Of a DNA stretch of 64,000 nt, positions 1-11,154 are shown piece after piece (position 1 is the first letter of the stretch; the number at the start of each line of letters is the position of its first letter). Below the pieces are notes generated by a model, which was given only the letters and a program-made list of their open reading frames with translations, searched no databases and had not been told where the DNA came from. The translations under genes and the position numbers were made by a program. The DNA comes from Paraphysomonas bandaiensis (Eukaryota; Chrysophyceae), in NCBI GenBank assembly GCA_965644295.1, contig CBFFRP010000408.1, positions 62,001 to 126,000 on the forward strand. The letters run 5' to 3'.

Positions 1-2141
1 AGTTTCTTATCTCACTCAGCGCATCCGAATAGCTATTAACTTTTACTATGTCTGCAGTGCACGGTTTTAGCACATCATAAAGTGTACGTAAATCATTGCT
101 ATTCGAGCTGACTATGAGTGCTCTGTCCAGAGATACATCCGTATACCTAGTTCGTTCATGTGGCAAAAAATTTGTTGGTTCTTCAACAGGAAGCGAAGGC
201 ATACCAGTGGGAGTGTCTTGTACCAGTTCACAGCATTCTCTGATTTCATTTTCCGATGTAATTTCACCTCCATCACGCACTGAAGAGACACTAATTTCCA
301 TAGAGAATATACACCCTTTATTTTCCTCGGAGTACACCCCTATCCTGCCGTCATGTAGGCTAATAATACTCTGTGCAACTGAACAAACAAGAAACGTGTG
401 TTACCAAAATGAAAAAAGTGGAGGAAAACGCATACCATATAAACCAATTTCCGCATTCGCAGTTATAGTTCTGGACCGATAGTTGTCAATCATAGAGTCT
501 TTGAACAGGTCTTGCTGTACCTCCTGTACAAAACATTCAGAAAGTGAACGCCAGATAAAAAACGATAAACCTCTGGTACACCGGGGCCGTGATCGTGAAT
601 CTCGATGCACACTTTTTCAATAGCTCGTGAGCTGTCTTCCTGTGGACGTTCAAGTCCACTCTCCTCGTCAACGGCATATATTCTCACACTGCTGGTGGGT
701 GGTTTCTTAATAGGACTACCATACCTCGCAAAGCAGAAGACCTCTACACTCTGCCCTTGGGGAGTAACATTGATGGCATGGGAGATCAAGTTACGCAAAG
801 CTTGTATGAACTGGGTCTTGTCTACATTCACCATTGCACCAAGCAGACAGGTATCGAGATGCTCAGCCGAACTGTAGCGAAGATCAACTTGAGCATGAGC
901 AGCCTAAATGAACACGTGTAACTGCAGAATGCGCTCATTAGATTGACTTACCACTTGTTCCAATGGCTTTACAGCCTCGTTGATGATATCAAACACGGGG
1001 TGCTCCAAGCGTATAAGTGAAAGCGCATTGTCTTTAATTTCATCCACGAGCATAACATTGTCAAGCAATCTGCCCGCCATGTCACATGAATATCGCACGT
1101 CCGTGAGTAAGCGCTGCACTCCCGCCATGTAGGGCATATCGCAATATGATTGCACGGTAGAGTTCGTTATCTCAACACCAGTAATAATAGTCTTGAGTGA
1201 AAGATGGTACTCGTTAGAAAGAAAGCGAATGAAGTTCTTCTTCGTGGTAAGGTGATACTGCAAAAGAGGCGACAAAAATAAAAACACAAGAGATGACAAC
1301 AAAAAATGACTAATACCTGAGAGAGATCTCTCTCGTTGCGGGCTATACGGGATGGTATAGTAGCTGCAAACATGCTAAGAATTGCATCCCAGGCAGCGAT
1401 GAGTCCCGTATAATAGTTGTTCGGGAATGTATCAGCTCCATATACAGCTGCCTTCACAGTACCTTTCACTACAACGGATACTACTACAAGAATGCTGTAC
1501 ACCACAGCGTGTTTGTCAACTTTATGTGCTGGTGTCTTTCTTACAAAGTGAACAACTACCGATATCGCTACCAAACATGCGATAACAAGTAGAGTGTATA
1601 TTAAATTGTCGCCAAGGCACTCGCTTCCACATATATAGCTCCACATTGTAGTGTGGGCATGTACGCAAAATACAATCATAATGAAAAAGTACAGCCACCT
1701 CTGCACTGGAGTGAACCTCTCTTTCTCGTTAAACATGTGGCTCATCAGAAACCCCCTGAACATTACCTCACGTGTAAACGAAACACACAGGCGCAATGTT
1801 TGGTTTGGTGATAAAAATAACACGATATTCGGTACGGTCAATGATGTTATGTGTGCCCACCGCGGAAGAGTAATCGTGTGAGGCAACTTTCTGTCGATAA
1901 TTGCCTCAACAATAATAGGAAATGCAACGCCGATCGCGAATGCCTCCGCATATCTGCTGAACTCATAGCCCGCAGCCTGCACATCCGGCTGAGCCTCAAC
2001 CTCTCTGCCGAGAGCCCACGGTGAGAGCAGAGATAGCGCTGATATCACTGTCAGCAGGAGAAAACAAACCACATCCGGGGCACATCCTGTGCTTCGAATC
2101 ATAGCAGAGCCCTTTTGACTGAGACTGATGCTGTCCATCAC
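1..2141 (-). CDS. Membrane hybrid histidine kinase-like protein (3' end beyond window)
   Basis: Five exons are inferred: complement(1..378, 436..523, 571..903, 952..1257, 1317..2141), with introns of 57, 47, 48 and 59 nt that all keep the frame. Residues 1-275 form about six hydrophobic segments. An H-box follows (NEYHLSLKT, His near residue 293), then a HATPase_c domain with N-box (NLISHAINVTP, near 415), D-box (DHGPGVPE), a G2-like stretch (GLYVAQSII) and the C-terminal HDGRIGVYSEENKGCIFSMEI signature. After a linker a receiver-like domain begins (ALIVSSNSND) and runs off the left edge. The family autophosphorylates on His and passes phosphate to the receiver Asp. Here the conserved second Asn of the N-box is His, the G2 GxG is lost, and the receiver's acidic pair is Ser-Ser, so activity is doubtful. 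The architecture is secure; the function is inferred. Confidence 0.85.
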
Positions 2142-3452
2142 TCTGAATAGCAGAGTCTATATATATAAGACGTCTATATCCAGGTCGTATATATAGGTGT
2201 GTTATACAGTTATATATAGCAGTCCTGGTAACAGTTAACACACTAATTAACACCCTCCACATAGACTTCGGCTCTTTTTATAGGACCTACCCCCATTCCC
2301 GTGGCACGATATGAATAGTAAGTGTAGGATAGCACTTTATGTCGACAATGTCTTGATGCAGTTTATATACAGTATATATATATATATTATTCCTCCTCTC
2401 TGGTGTGGAAATCATCAGAATTGTCCTTTTGTGTGACAAATTTGGACCCCCCCCCACCGTACCGCCGTACAACATCTGTTTTATTTTGAAACCCTGGAAC
2501 TCCAAGCTAGAATACAATGATTGTACAGCACTGTATTACACTGTGGAGGAACAAACCCAAAAAATGGTGGAGCAAAAACACGGTATTCTGACAGTAACGT
2601 ACTCTGTATGCAGAGAGGAATCTACCGTATCAAACGGTGGATCAAACAATAAGGGCCCGTTCGGTTCATCCAATGGATTTTTGTGCTGGATTTGCATTCG
2701 CTGGATTTTTGAGAAATTCCACTGGTTGAAAATGCACTGTATTTGGGTAATCCAGCAAATGGGCATAGCACTTACTACCGAACGATTGCCACATCCGGTA
2801 TACGTGTATTTAACGCATATACTGTATGTATAATCGTGATTCAAAAATCCAGCACTTCTCAAAAATCCAGTGAATCGTCTTTCGACTCAAAACACGAAAC
2901 TAATTTCGCTGGATTTTTTCCAGCAAATGAGCATATTTTGCTTTTTTGCGTTCGGTAAGATTTTCCAAATTCCAGTGGATGGACGAAATCCAGCGAATTT
3001 GAGCAAATCCAGCACTTTTTTGGTCTACCGAACGCACCCTAATCTATTACGACGATTTGATCCATTTTAGGAAGTCTCAGGAGTCCTACATAACACTACG
3101 AAGATGCCCTGTTTTTTCTGAAAACCCATACAGCAGTTTTCAGTGGAGGGCTCCAAAAATGACCATCGAAAACTACGAACGACACACCCATACGGCTGTG
3201 TTCTAGCTCCTGTTCTGCTGCTCTGTATTCCGGTATTCCAAATATACTGCCTTTCTTGTGTGCTGAGATATGATGATATATGTACTCTGTGCCAGCAACT
3301 TGCTTCCACTCATTGAAGAAAAGGAGTGTTATGGTACGGCTGTGACCTGAACCATTAGCCTATTAGTCTTGTATTGTTCAAGGTAGTGTGTGTCACGGAT
3401 GAGACTCTAACCCTCAGCTGAATACTATACCAACATATACAAATACATAAAC
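2142..3452. other. Intergenic region between divergent genes, holding a MITE
   Basis: This stretch separates the start codons of the histidine-kinase gene and the EHD-like gene and so must carry both promoters. It is AT-rich with short TATATA runs around 2160-2220 and 2370-2390. The only structured part is the inverted-repeat element at 2653-3039. The open frames here overlap that element and look like chance. Confidence 0.6.
2653..3039. mobile_element. Tourist/PIF-Harbinger-like MITE
   Basis: The 387-bp segment starts GGGCCCGTTCGGT and ends with the reverse complement of GGGTGCGTTCGGT. It is bounded by a TAA repeated at 2650-2652 and 3040-3042, a 3-bp target duplication typical of PIF/Harbinger. 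Both arms contain repeated CTGGATTT motifs (reverse complement AAATCCAG), so it can fold back on itself. There is no transposase frame; it is non-autonomous. Confidence 0.75.
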
Positions 3453-5171
3453 ATGAACAGGCCCCCTGGTAGAAAGCATGCAGTAAAAGACCTGTGCGGT
3501 ATTCGAGAGTCCCCCGGGGTTATTCTTGATTGTCAGAAGATTCTCGAGAGCATTGAACCCCTTAACGAGAGGTGCAAGGGGCCACTCGACAGAGCAGCGA
3601 ACAAGAACACTGTGTACCCGTTCGTGTTTCTCCTCGGCAACCACTCCTCTGGAAAGTCCAGTTTCGTGAACTATTTGCTTAGCCGCAGGGTTCAAACCAC
3701 TGGAGTAGCACCCACAGATGACTCCTTCACCATCATCGCACCTGGTCCAAAAGACGTTGATCGAGATGGCCCTTCTTTCATAGGAGATCCGGATATGGGG
3801 TTCTCCGGCCTGACTGGGTTTGGCCCTACGTTGATTCATCACACTCAGGTTTATCTCTCCTATACGTATGTAATTCGTGCATTCATGTGCCAGTCAATAG
3901 TTAAAGGTTCGAGCAAATACAGCAGTGACAGATTTCATGATAGTAGACACCCCAGGCATGATCGACAGTCCCCTTGTAAAGGACCAATTCGGGAGTTCGA
4001 ATGGACAAGGAATTCGGGAAGATATCGACTTTTACCGTCGTAGTAGTGTTGTGAGCAGCAACTCAAACGCTATGGACAGAGGTTATAACTTCGAGGATGT
4101 TATCAAATGGTACGCCGAGAGGGCGGATGTTATCCTTCTCTTCTTCGACCCGGACAAACCCGGTACAACTGGAGAAACCCTGTCCATCCTTACTAATTCT
4201 CTTCAAGGTACGTTGCTCTCCCCTCGTCATTGTATCTCTCTTCTGAATTTACTTTTTGGGGCACAGGAATGGATCACAAGCTACATATTATACTCAACAA
4301 GGCGGATCAGTTCAAACGAATACATGACTTCGCCCGTGCATATGGGTCCCTCTGTTGGAACCTCTCCAAGGTATAGGTATTAATCAATTTGTGATAACGG
4401 CTTTGTGTACTAATTAAGACGTAGGTGATTCCACGCAAAGATCTACCTCGTATATATACAATGTGCCTTCCGAGGTCCTATCAGGTTGCTTCAAGAGACC
4501 GCGATGCCGAGGAACACACACTCGGGCAGGGGTTTGTGGATCTAGAGTCAACCAGAGAGGACGTCGTGAAAGAGGTACTGAACACTCCCAAAAGGCGGGA
4601 AAACAATGACATCACGCGTTTGACCGAGAGAATACACCTGTTACAGATGCATTGTCGCATTGTCGACGATGTGCTCGCCAGACATCACAATGATCGATGG
4701 CGTTTCCGAATGTGCATGTTCACCTCTATTGCTGCTGCTGTTGTGGGAACTGCTGGGGCATCAGCGTTAGTGTCGACTCCAGAGGCCGTTGCTATTGCGG
4801 GAACATCTGGGACCGTACTGACTGTGGGCGTATATTGGTGGAAAACAAGGCAGCTAAAGAAAAGCTTATCGGAGTTACTTTCATTGAAGGGGCCACAAGG
4901 ACTGGAGAGTGTGTACAAGCGACTCTATGCACGGCGCATTGCAGATTGCGATGAGCACGTGGCGGACACTTGGAGAAAAGTAAGGGACCACTTCCAGATG
5001 GGATGGTGTCAAGAGGAAGACATCACTAGCATGAGCAGAATAACACAGACAGACTTCGATCTACTTGAATACATCATTGAGAAAGATATACCAAGTCTGC
5101 GGAGGCGAACAGCACCGGAGTTTACTTCACCTTCTAAAAGGTTTTCTCCAGGTAATGAAGACAATGCTTAG
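3453..5171 (+). CDS. EHD/dynamin-like membrane-remodelling GTPase/ATPase
   Basis: Exons 3453..3848, 3901..4207, 4267..4370 and 4425..5171 give 517 residues; introns are 52, 59 and 54 nt. The P-loop is GNHSSGKSS (62-70), the switch is VDTPG (147-151), then RGYNFEDVIKWYAERADVIL, and the base-specificity motif is NKAD (245-248). The order and spacing match Eps15-homology-domain ATPases, including the second helical part around 290-360. EHD proteins oligomerise on membranes and drive tubulation or scission. The C-terminal EH domain is absent; instead a hydrophobic Ala/Val/Gly-rich hairpin lies at about 368-410 followed by a charged tail, suggesting direct membrane insertion. The exon 2 start after the AG at 3900 is chosen because it alone keeps the frame into the DTPG motif. 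Confidence 0.85.
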
Positions 5172-5464
5172 CCGGTGAGTTTGGTATACAGTGTGTATAT
5201 GGTGTATATGCAACATAAAAGTAGTTGTCGGCGTGCTCTGGAGTACATATTAGCATTCTTTGTATCCTGCGTAAAGTAACGAAAATTAGATTTTCTAATA
5301 TTGAAACGCGTTCATCATATTATCAGTGTTTGACATTCTTAGGTTGGTTAAGACTCCAATAACTAAACGTTGAACTCACTCAATAGTCATTTAGTTAAAT
5401 TATAGTCATCATCTCTCACAATTAATTGTCATTCACTATAGTTATAATATATATTTAACTACTG

Positions 5465-5620
5465 GTAATAAGGAGGCTATATATGAATACTAATTATATA
5501 TAATAACTTGGAGTTACTAAGTGTGAACAGAAGTAAGAGTTACTAAGTCGTCCGCGCTCAAAATTTTGGAACGAGGGCAAAAAGTCCGAGTCTTAAAATT
5601 TAGACAAGGGGCAATATTGG
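5465..5620. repeat. R3 MITE copy, with internal insertion
   Basis: The segment shares AATAAGGAGGCTATAT, then GCGCTCAAAATTTTG, an AAAAAG/GGGC hairpin core and TTTAGACAAGGG with the copy at 14960-15060. About 60 extra AT-rich bases sit between the left end and the core. Confidence 0.6.
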
Positions 5621-6069
5621 CATTTGAACATTTTGTTGGTTTAGATCGTTAAAGATAATTATGTCGTAGACTAGGTAGATCATTCTTATTGCGTAGGCAA
5701 ATTGTTGTCGTAAATCTTTCATGTCAACCATTGACCAACTTCCACATCTTGAATCGTCGTGAAAATAAGATATAACGCTAGTCTTGGTATTTAGTAAAGA
5801 TACACTTGGTATTATTAGAAATAAAGATTGAATGGTAAGGCCTAATAGTACAATGTCAAGACACGTTTGAACAGAGCTTTAGCACCACACACATGTGCGT
5901 ATCTTGTACAGTGTAGAGTCGGGTATCATATTATTAGTTTGGTTATTATTCAGTCTATTTGATATTTCATTGTATACAATGCATGTGTTGTATTCACGCG
6001 TTAAGGGATATACGTGAATCAATGAATCCTAATACGTGATACTTCACTTTCAGAGTTATATAGCGATAT

Positions 6070-6370
6070 AGAATTTTTGACTAGGTTTATAAATAAAATT
6101 GACTATAGGTTGAATCATTTATTACTTTGACTAGAGCGAGAGTGGTTGCACCTTGGTGCTTGCGGTGACACAAATAGTAGGATATCAGAGTTAAGCGTTA
6201 GCTAGTTAAATTATTTTGCTACTACGTCAGTTCTGACTCTTTTACGCTTATTGCCTATATTGCTACTTATCAGACATTCAATACTATTGCTTTGACTAGG
6301 TATTTACATGAAAGGTAGTGTGACTAGGCCTTTCAACCAATTTGACTAGGTTGATCAATATTTTCCTATT
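6070..6370. repeat. TGACTAGG-motif cluster
   Basis: TGACTAGG or close variants (followed by T-rich sequence) recur about six times in this interval. The same motif clusters at 61690-62040. The spacing is irregular, so this is not a simple tandem array. Confidence 0.5.
6130..6290 (+). repeat. R1 terminal fragment
   Basis: The fragment carries the R1 end sequence in order: GTGGTTGCACCTTGGTGCTTGCG, TAGTAGGATATCAGAGTTAAG, GTTCTGACTC, and TTATTGC...CAGACATTC. The same series occurs at 16770-17090, 31340-31500 and elsewhere. Confidence 0.6.
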
Positions 6371-6382
6371 GACTTTTGTACA

Positions 6383-6650
6383 TAAATGTGATGATAAATG
6401 TAAAAAACTATACTGTAGTCGCACGAGGCTTCGTGTTCTGTCATTGGCATCATTACCACACTTATGCATAAGTCGCTTAACATTGCTCCGAATCACCTTC
6501 AGTATCAGATGTAGCATTTGAACGCTCCAGTAATATTATTGAAGCATTGTTTCGAAATTCAGGCTACAAAAATAGATCGCTTGCGCTGTCATCATTATGA
6601 TCTTCTACAGCAGACGAAGGATGTTTGATGCCTTGTTGGAGTATAGTATA
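6383..6650 (-). repeat. R4 dispersed repeat copy
   Basis: This copy is homologous to 15230-15580 (same orientation) and to 30172-30485 (opposite). Shared landmarks are TGATGATAAATGTA, a GCATCAGATAT/GTATCAGATGT stretch and GATCTTCTACAGCAGACGAAGGA. On the minus strand it reads as broken, Ser/Asp/Glu-rich peptide, hinting at a decayed coding repeat. Confidence 0.55.
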
Positions 6651-7649
6651 TATCATTGAATTTTAGATAATACTGTCCCTTTGAAATTTCTAAACTACTG
6701 TGTGTATAATTCAAGTAATAATTTTATAATTCAAAAACCTTCAAAAGTACAGCATCAATCTCAAAATAGCGATTCTAAACAAATATTTATATATATAATA
6801 TCCTGTTCATCAAAATATATATATTGAAAATAAGAGTTATGTATATATGACATTGTGATATTCGGCAGAGGTACTGCTGTGCAGGTACCGTATCAATTAG
6901 TCCTACACAGAGTAGGAGCTTTGCACAGCTATTTCGTTTTTTATACAATATCGTATTCATGGACGTCCTGGAGTATATGTGTCCCTTAGAGCGTGCGTCG
7001 ATTGTACTGTGTGTAGTACAAACACGAATCCAATACCAATGTCATATTGTTATGCATTTGTACGAACATTATATATTTTATTCTTCTGTAGTATTGAATT
7101 GTTGTGGTCGCTTTTTATTGCTTTCGATATCAAAGTAGGTGTGCTGTTAGTGTTGTATATAAACTTCAAGAAGTTTTTTATTAGTATTGCATTACCCGGG
7201 GTGTTACACCGGGTGCAGCCAATATATATATATAACAAGAAAATGTAAGAACGAAGAAAGAAAATGAGAAGATGAATATGCTTGTTATATTAAAGCCTTA
7301 CTGCTGCCCGAGCACCCTCAAACACTTATATAAGAACATCTTCATACACGTGTTTTTTGCAAGAAGGCAATGTTAATACAATGATGACAAGCAGTGCAAG
7401 GCATATTTTTGTGGTGTACATGCAATTATATATGTAATGCACAATAAATATCACTAGCAAGTGTCTCACTTTTGTCCTCTGATGTATCTCATATATATAT
7501 ATATATATATATATAAGTGCACCTTGTTCTCAACCATAGCCAGCAATCACCAGAAAGTAGACAGCCAAATCTCATTTACATTAGTATAGTTGAAAGCCAC
7601 AGCGTGACATTAGTTACAAGATTATACTTGCCTAGAAGACTGATAATAA

Positions 7650-8520
7650 TACAGCATTGGTAGGAGCGGGTCAAAACAAAACATGGCCTAGACCTGAACA
7701 AAGCCACATACTCAGACACTGTGGTTTTCAACTTGACTCTCTCAAACATATTAGTCTTGATTATACACACGACTCCATCTCACAGATACGACAATCCGCC
7801 TTTCAGAGACACGGAGAGACTCCGAGAACTACAACGGAACCCGACCCTATCAACTTGGAATGTCGCCATATTCTCAAGAGGCTCTCCAGCAGAGTCTGTA
7901 ATACCTCAATACCACAGGCTGAGCGATTCTGGACGGGAACTATATTACGTAAGCCCGGCTGGAAAATGTGTTTGGTGCACAATACAACTGTGCGTTAAAC
8001 TCGCTAGGACTTCTTCGTACTCTATAAATAGTAGTTGTCAATCTTCTCCAGCCACTTAGCGCTGCAGCCAAACATATGATTCAAGACTGTAGTCACGGTT
8101 ACGTTACTACACCCAAAGGGCCACATTGACTCTTTCCTAGAACACGTCAGCAGCGTAACAACACGCGATTGAAACGTAGAAACAGACGACGGAAACCGCT
8201 GGTTCTTCGCTTACTAGGTGTAACAAAGAGACCTACTCACCCCGCATGTATACCTCTTCCACTATATCCCTGCACAAGTGGAAACGCCACCGCGCAGCCT
8301 CCGCCAGTTACTTATCTGCCCCAGGCTCAACACGTGACCCCGCCAGACACAATGGCGCTCCAATGTACCACCTCGCCCATGTTACCAGACTAGGTACATT
8401 CGGCTCACTAATTCAGAATCAAGTGCCCACAAAGTCCTGCAGAGCCCTACCCCAAGGGACGCCCCCCTGACTAACCCCATCTGCACTTTCAGGACTCAAG
8501 TCCATAGAGATCTTCTCCCT
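7650..8520. other. C-rich island, possibly decayed coding DNA
   Basis: The composition changes sharply from the AT-rich surroundings to C-rich DNA. Plus-strand frames are open over 7657-7998 and 8169-8470, but I recognise no family. The peptide PQAERFWTG in the first resembles PQVERYWTG read on the minus strand of the second island (17330-18000). An R1 end abuts the right side. It is probably mobile-element debris. Confidence 0.4.
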
Positions 8521-8529
8521 CACATACAG

Positions 8530-8720
8530 GAACGGAAGTGGTCACACCTTGGTGCTTCCACAAGCAGCTTTCGTATTGTTCTATAGTGGGATAGCTATGA
8601 GAATTAGTACTAGTTATTTACAGGTAGGAATCTATCTAGTTTGACTAATTTTCATCTAGCTACTTATCTGGTGCTGATTCTCGACGCCTATTGCTAATAA
8701 TAAGTCTTTCATATACACCT
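8530..8720 (+). repeat. R1 terminal fragment downstream of the H-NOX gene
   Basis: The fragment has the R1 signature CACCTTGGTGCTTCC, a GTGGGATAG variant of the TAGTAGGATA motif, CTAGCTACTTATCTGGTGC and CGCCTATTGCTAATAATAAG. It lies about 330 bp beyond the stop codon of the H-NOX gene (which is read leftwards). Confidence 0.6.
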
Positions 8721-9048
8721 ATATCTATTTCACTAGACTATCGGAGAAGCAAACATAGAATTAAATGTAAACTATAGAGAAAAACTTGCTGAGGAAGCTG
8801 TGACATACTCTCAATGCTCAATGCGTAGAGCTCACAAACTTCATGAATACATGGTATTTAGTATTAACATCAAATTGTGCACGAGTTAGATCACTTGCAG
8901 CGTACTAGGTTACTAGGTTCCATCTAACCTATGAGATATTCTAAACATGAATTATTCCATAGTGCTAACAAATATACTGGGTCACATTAAAGCATATGAG
9001 AATACATACCACTTAACTGACACCGCAATCCATCTCCAACATCACATT

Positions 9049-10555
9049 CTATAGAGGCTCTAGTCTAAACCCAAGAGACTGTTGCCCCACAACACTATCA
9101 CATGACAATGAGTTCGAGTCTCCCCACCCATATGGCAGATTAGTAGGCGACGAAAGAAAAAGGATAGAGCTGCAGTCATCTAAGAGAGTCAGATAGCCCG
9201 TCAGAGTGAGGGATGCAAACCCATCTGCGCCACAGGAACTAAATTTTTCTCCACTGCTCCTCTGACATAGAGGCTTCGAGAACTGATGAATCTGGCGGTC
9301 GGGGGTATACTCCATTTGCACTTCCTCAAGCAGCTTCGTATCCTGATGGCCATTGCTGAATTCCGGGGGAGTGGGCAGGGATATTGGTTTTGTCTTCACC
9401 TCTAGTATTTGAGTCGTGTCTATAAGTGTCATCAGACTCATAAAATCTCCCCACGTACAGGCATGGGAGGTGATATCCAGGACATCTTCCGCTCTTAGTT
9501 CGCCGTATCCTTCCACTCTAAGAAAACGACGAAGAGATAACCCGAGCTGGAGAATGCGACCATGTTCATTAAGTACAACATGAAAAGGAAAGAGACGATG
9601 GAGATGATCATGAGATATACCAACACCTTTCCCACCACTTCTATCACCCACACCAGAGCCTGGACAGCATACAACATCTCCACCTATGGGTCCCAACCGA
9701 TTCTCCGAATACACACTGCTCTCAGCCGTCTCTGGCCCCATTCCAACAGCGTCATCTTCTCCTGAATCCAAAAATCGAGAAGTAAGAGCAGAAAACAGAT
9801 TTCCTCCACTGATGGGACAATCCAGTTGGAAGGGCACAGACAATCGACCCTCACTGGCAAAAACATTGGATGCGGTTTCAGTCTCCACTTGAGTCTCGTT
9901 CCGCACTCGCCATAAAGTATGCAAGGATCCACCCTCGTTCTGCTTGGCTAGATATTCCATGCTCACATTCAATCCAAAAAGCTGCTGGGCTACTTCGTAA
10001 ACAATTCCCACTATCACAGGTGCCAATCGAGAACCGCGGCAGCTACGGTAGTAGAGAAGGAATGAGTCGTTGCGACCCCCTTCAAATTCACACCTGAATC
10101 AAGATAGGCAATGAAATCGACAACTACAGCTCGAGTATGAGATATACCAGAGATCTGGAGGCACCATGTGCTCCATGGTCGCCTTCAAGTGTTTATGAAG
10201 GTCGTTAACACTAGCGAGCCAGTGCATGAGAGACCGCCCCAGCCCTCTCATGTATTCCCCGTAACCCATTTCGCAGGTGTATGCAAAAAAATACTCTCCG
10301 TACATTTCCAAAACCTGCACAGCCCTTAAGAGGCACTGGAGCGCCTCCTTACATGCAACTCACCTGCTCTTCGTTGACGCCAATAACCTCCGCGCAGGCT
10401 GAAATGGTTTTAAAATAAATGGAGTCGTGACTGTAGTATGTTATGTTGCACTCTTGTGAGCTTATGTTCGCTCGCCCCTTCACCTCATTCCACACACTGG
10501 ACCCATACTTGACTATAATCATTCGCTTCAGACAATCATTCAGCCAGCCGTACAT
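9049..10555 (-). CDS. H-NOX/HNOBA haem gas-sensor protein lacking a cyclase domain
   Basis: Exons complement(9049..10093, 10148..10314, 10364..10555) give 467 residues; introns are 54 and 49 nt. The N-terminus (MYGWLNDCL, then YGSSVWNEVKGRA) is the H-NOX fold of soluble guanylate cyclase beta subunits. The proximal haem ligand is His104 in NDLHKHL, and the haem-propionate motif YxSxR is Y135-R-S-C-R139, almost the same positions as in animal beta1. Residues about 140-165 (APVIVGIVYEVAQQLFGLNVSMEYL) complete the fold. After a variable linker comes a HNOBA/PAS-like domain (FPFHVVLNEHGRILQLG ... QMEY ... SSILFLSSPTN). In cyclases a coiled coil and catalytic domain would follow; here a stop comes near the end of HNOBA. 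It probably senses NO or another gas and must signal through a partner. The splice joins are strongly supported by motif continuity. Confidence 0.88.
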
Positions 10556-11154
10556 TTTTCACTTTGCGGTCACCTTTGTTACAAAATCACACAGTTATAG
10601 TGCCTTGTTATAGCAGGCCCTGCTGATAGGAGTGGAGTAGATATGATGTACAGAGGGGGCCGTATATCATACGCATACTAATAAGTAACACAGCACAGTG
10701 CTGAGATACTGTGTTTACGTGTGTTCATCGCATGCAAGTAAAGGAGATGAAGTGAAGTTACGAAGTTGTTCTTCGCTCGTTTTGGTGTGAAGAAAGTGAT
10801 TTATTTTTTTACATTCTATCTCTGCGAGAAATACCGTGAAATACACTGAAATACTACGGCATGAAACGTATGTCTTGCTGCTGTATGAATAGCATATCTT
10901 CGGCACTACAGATGTATACAGTATATACACTATACATGTATGCCGCACAATGTACACATCGCTCAACGTCGCGTCTCGTTCAGGGTGTTCCATTATGTGT
11001 TTCATACATTTGAAGAGTCACTTACTCTTACTCCATTGAAGTATATGTGGTAGAGAATACGCATAGCTCCAATACCTGTGTTGCTATCTGCACGTATAGG
11101 TTGCAGTTCTTGATTACTAGCAGTCATTACATACCGACATTATAGATATAGATA
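10556..11154. promoter_or_regulatory. Shared upstream region of H-NOX and calpain-like genes
   Basis: These 599 bp separate two divergent start codons. No gene is supported; the minus-strand open frame at 10715-11005 has no recognisable content. Short TATA-like stretches occur (10915-10945 and 11140-11155), but no specific promoter element can be assigned. Confidence 0.45.

Larger units (their letters stand above)
5172..9048. other. Repeat-rich gene-poor stretch
   Basis: No gene is supported. The stretch contains an R3 MITE copy (5465-5620), a TGACTAGG-motif cluster (6070-6370), R1 end fragments (6130-6290 and 8530-8720), an R4 copy (6383-6650), a TA microsatellite near 7490-7515 and a C-rich island (7650-8520). 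The open frame at 6979-7248 has Phe/Leu/Ile-rich, low-complexity content and no family resemblance. Confidence 0.6.

Noticed and set aside
6979-7248. 89-codon hydrophobic open frame as a small membrane protein
   Set aside because: It lies in AT-rich repeat territory, the peptide mirrors base composition, and the opposite strand is equally open.
7490-7515. CRISPR-like or regulatory array
   Set aside because: It is a plain TA microsatellite. No repeat-spacer structure occurs anywhere in the window, and the organism is a eukaryote.
10715-11005. 96-codon minus-strand frame upstream of the H-NOX gene
   Set aside because: There are no family features, and it lies in the shared promoter region of two well-supported genes.
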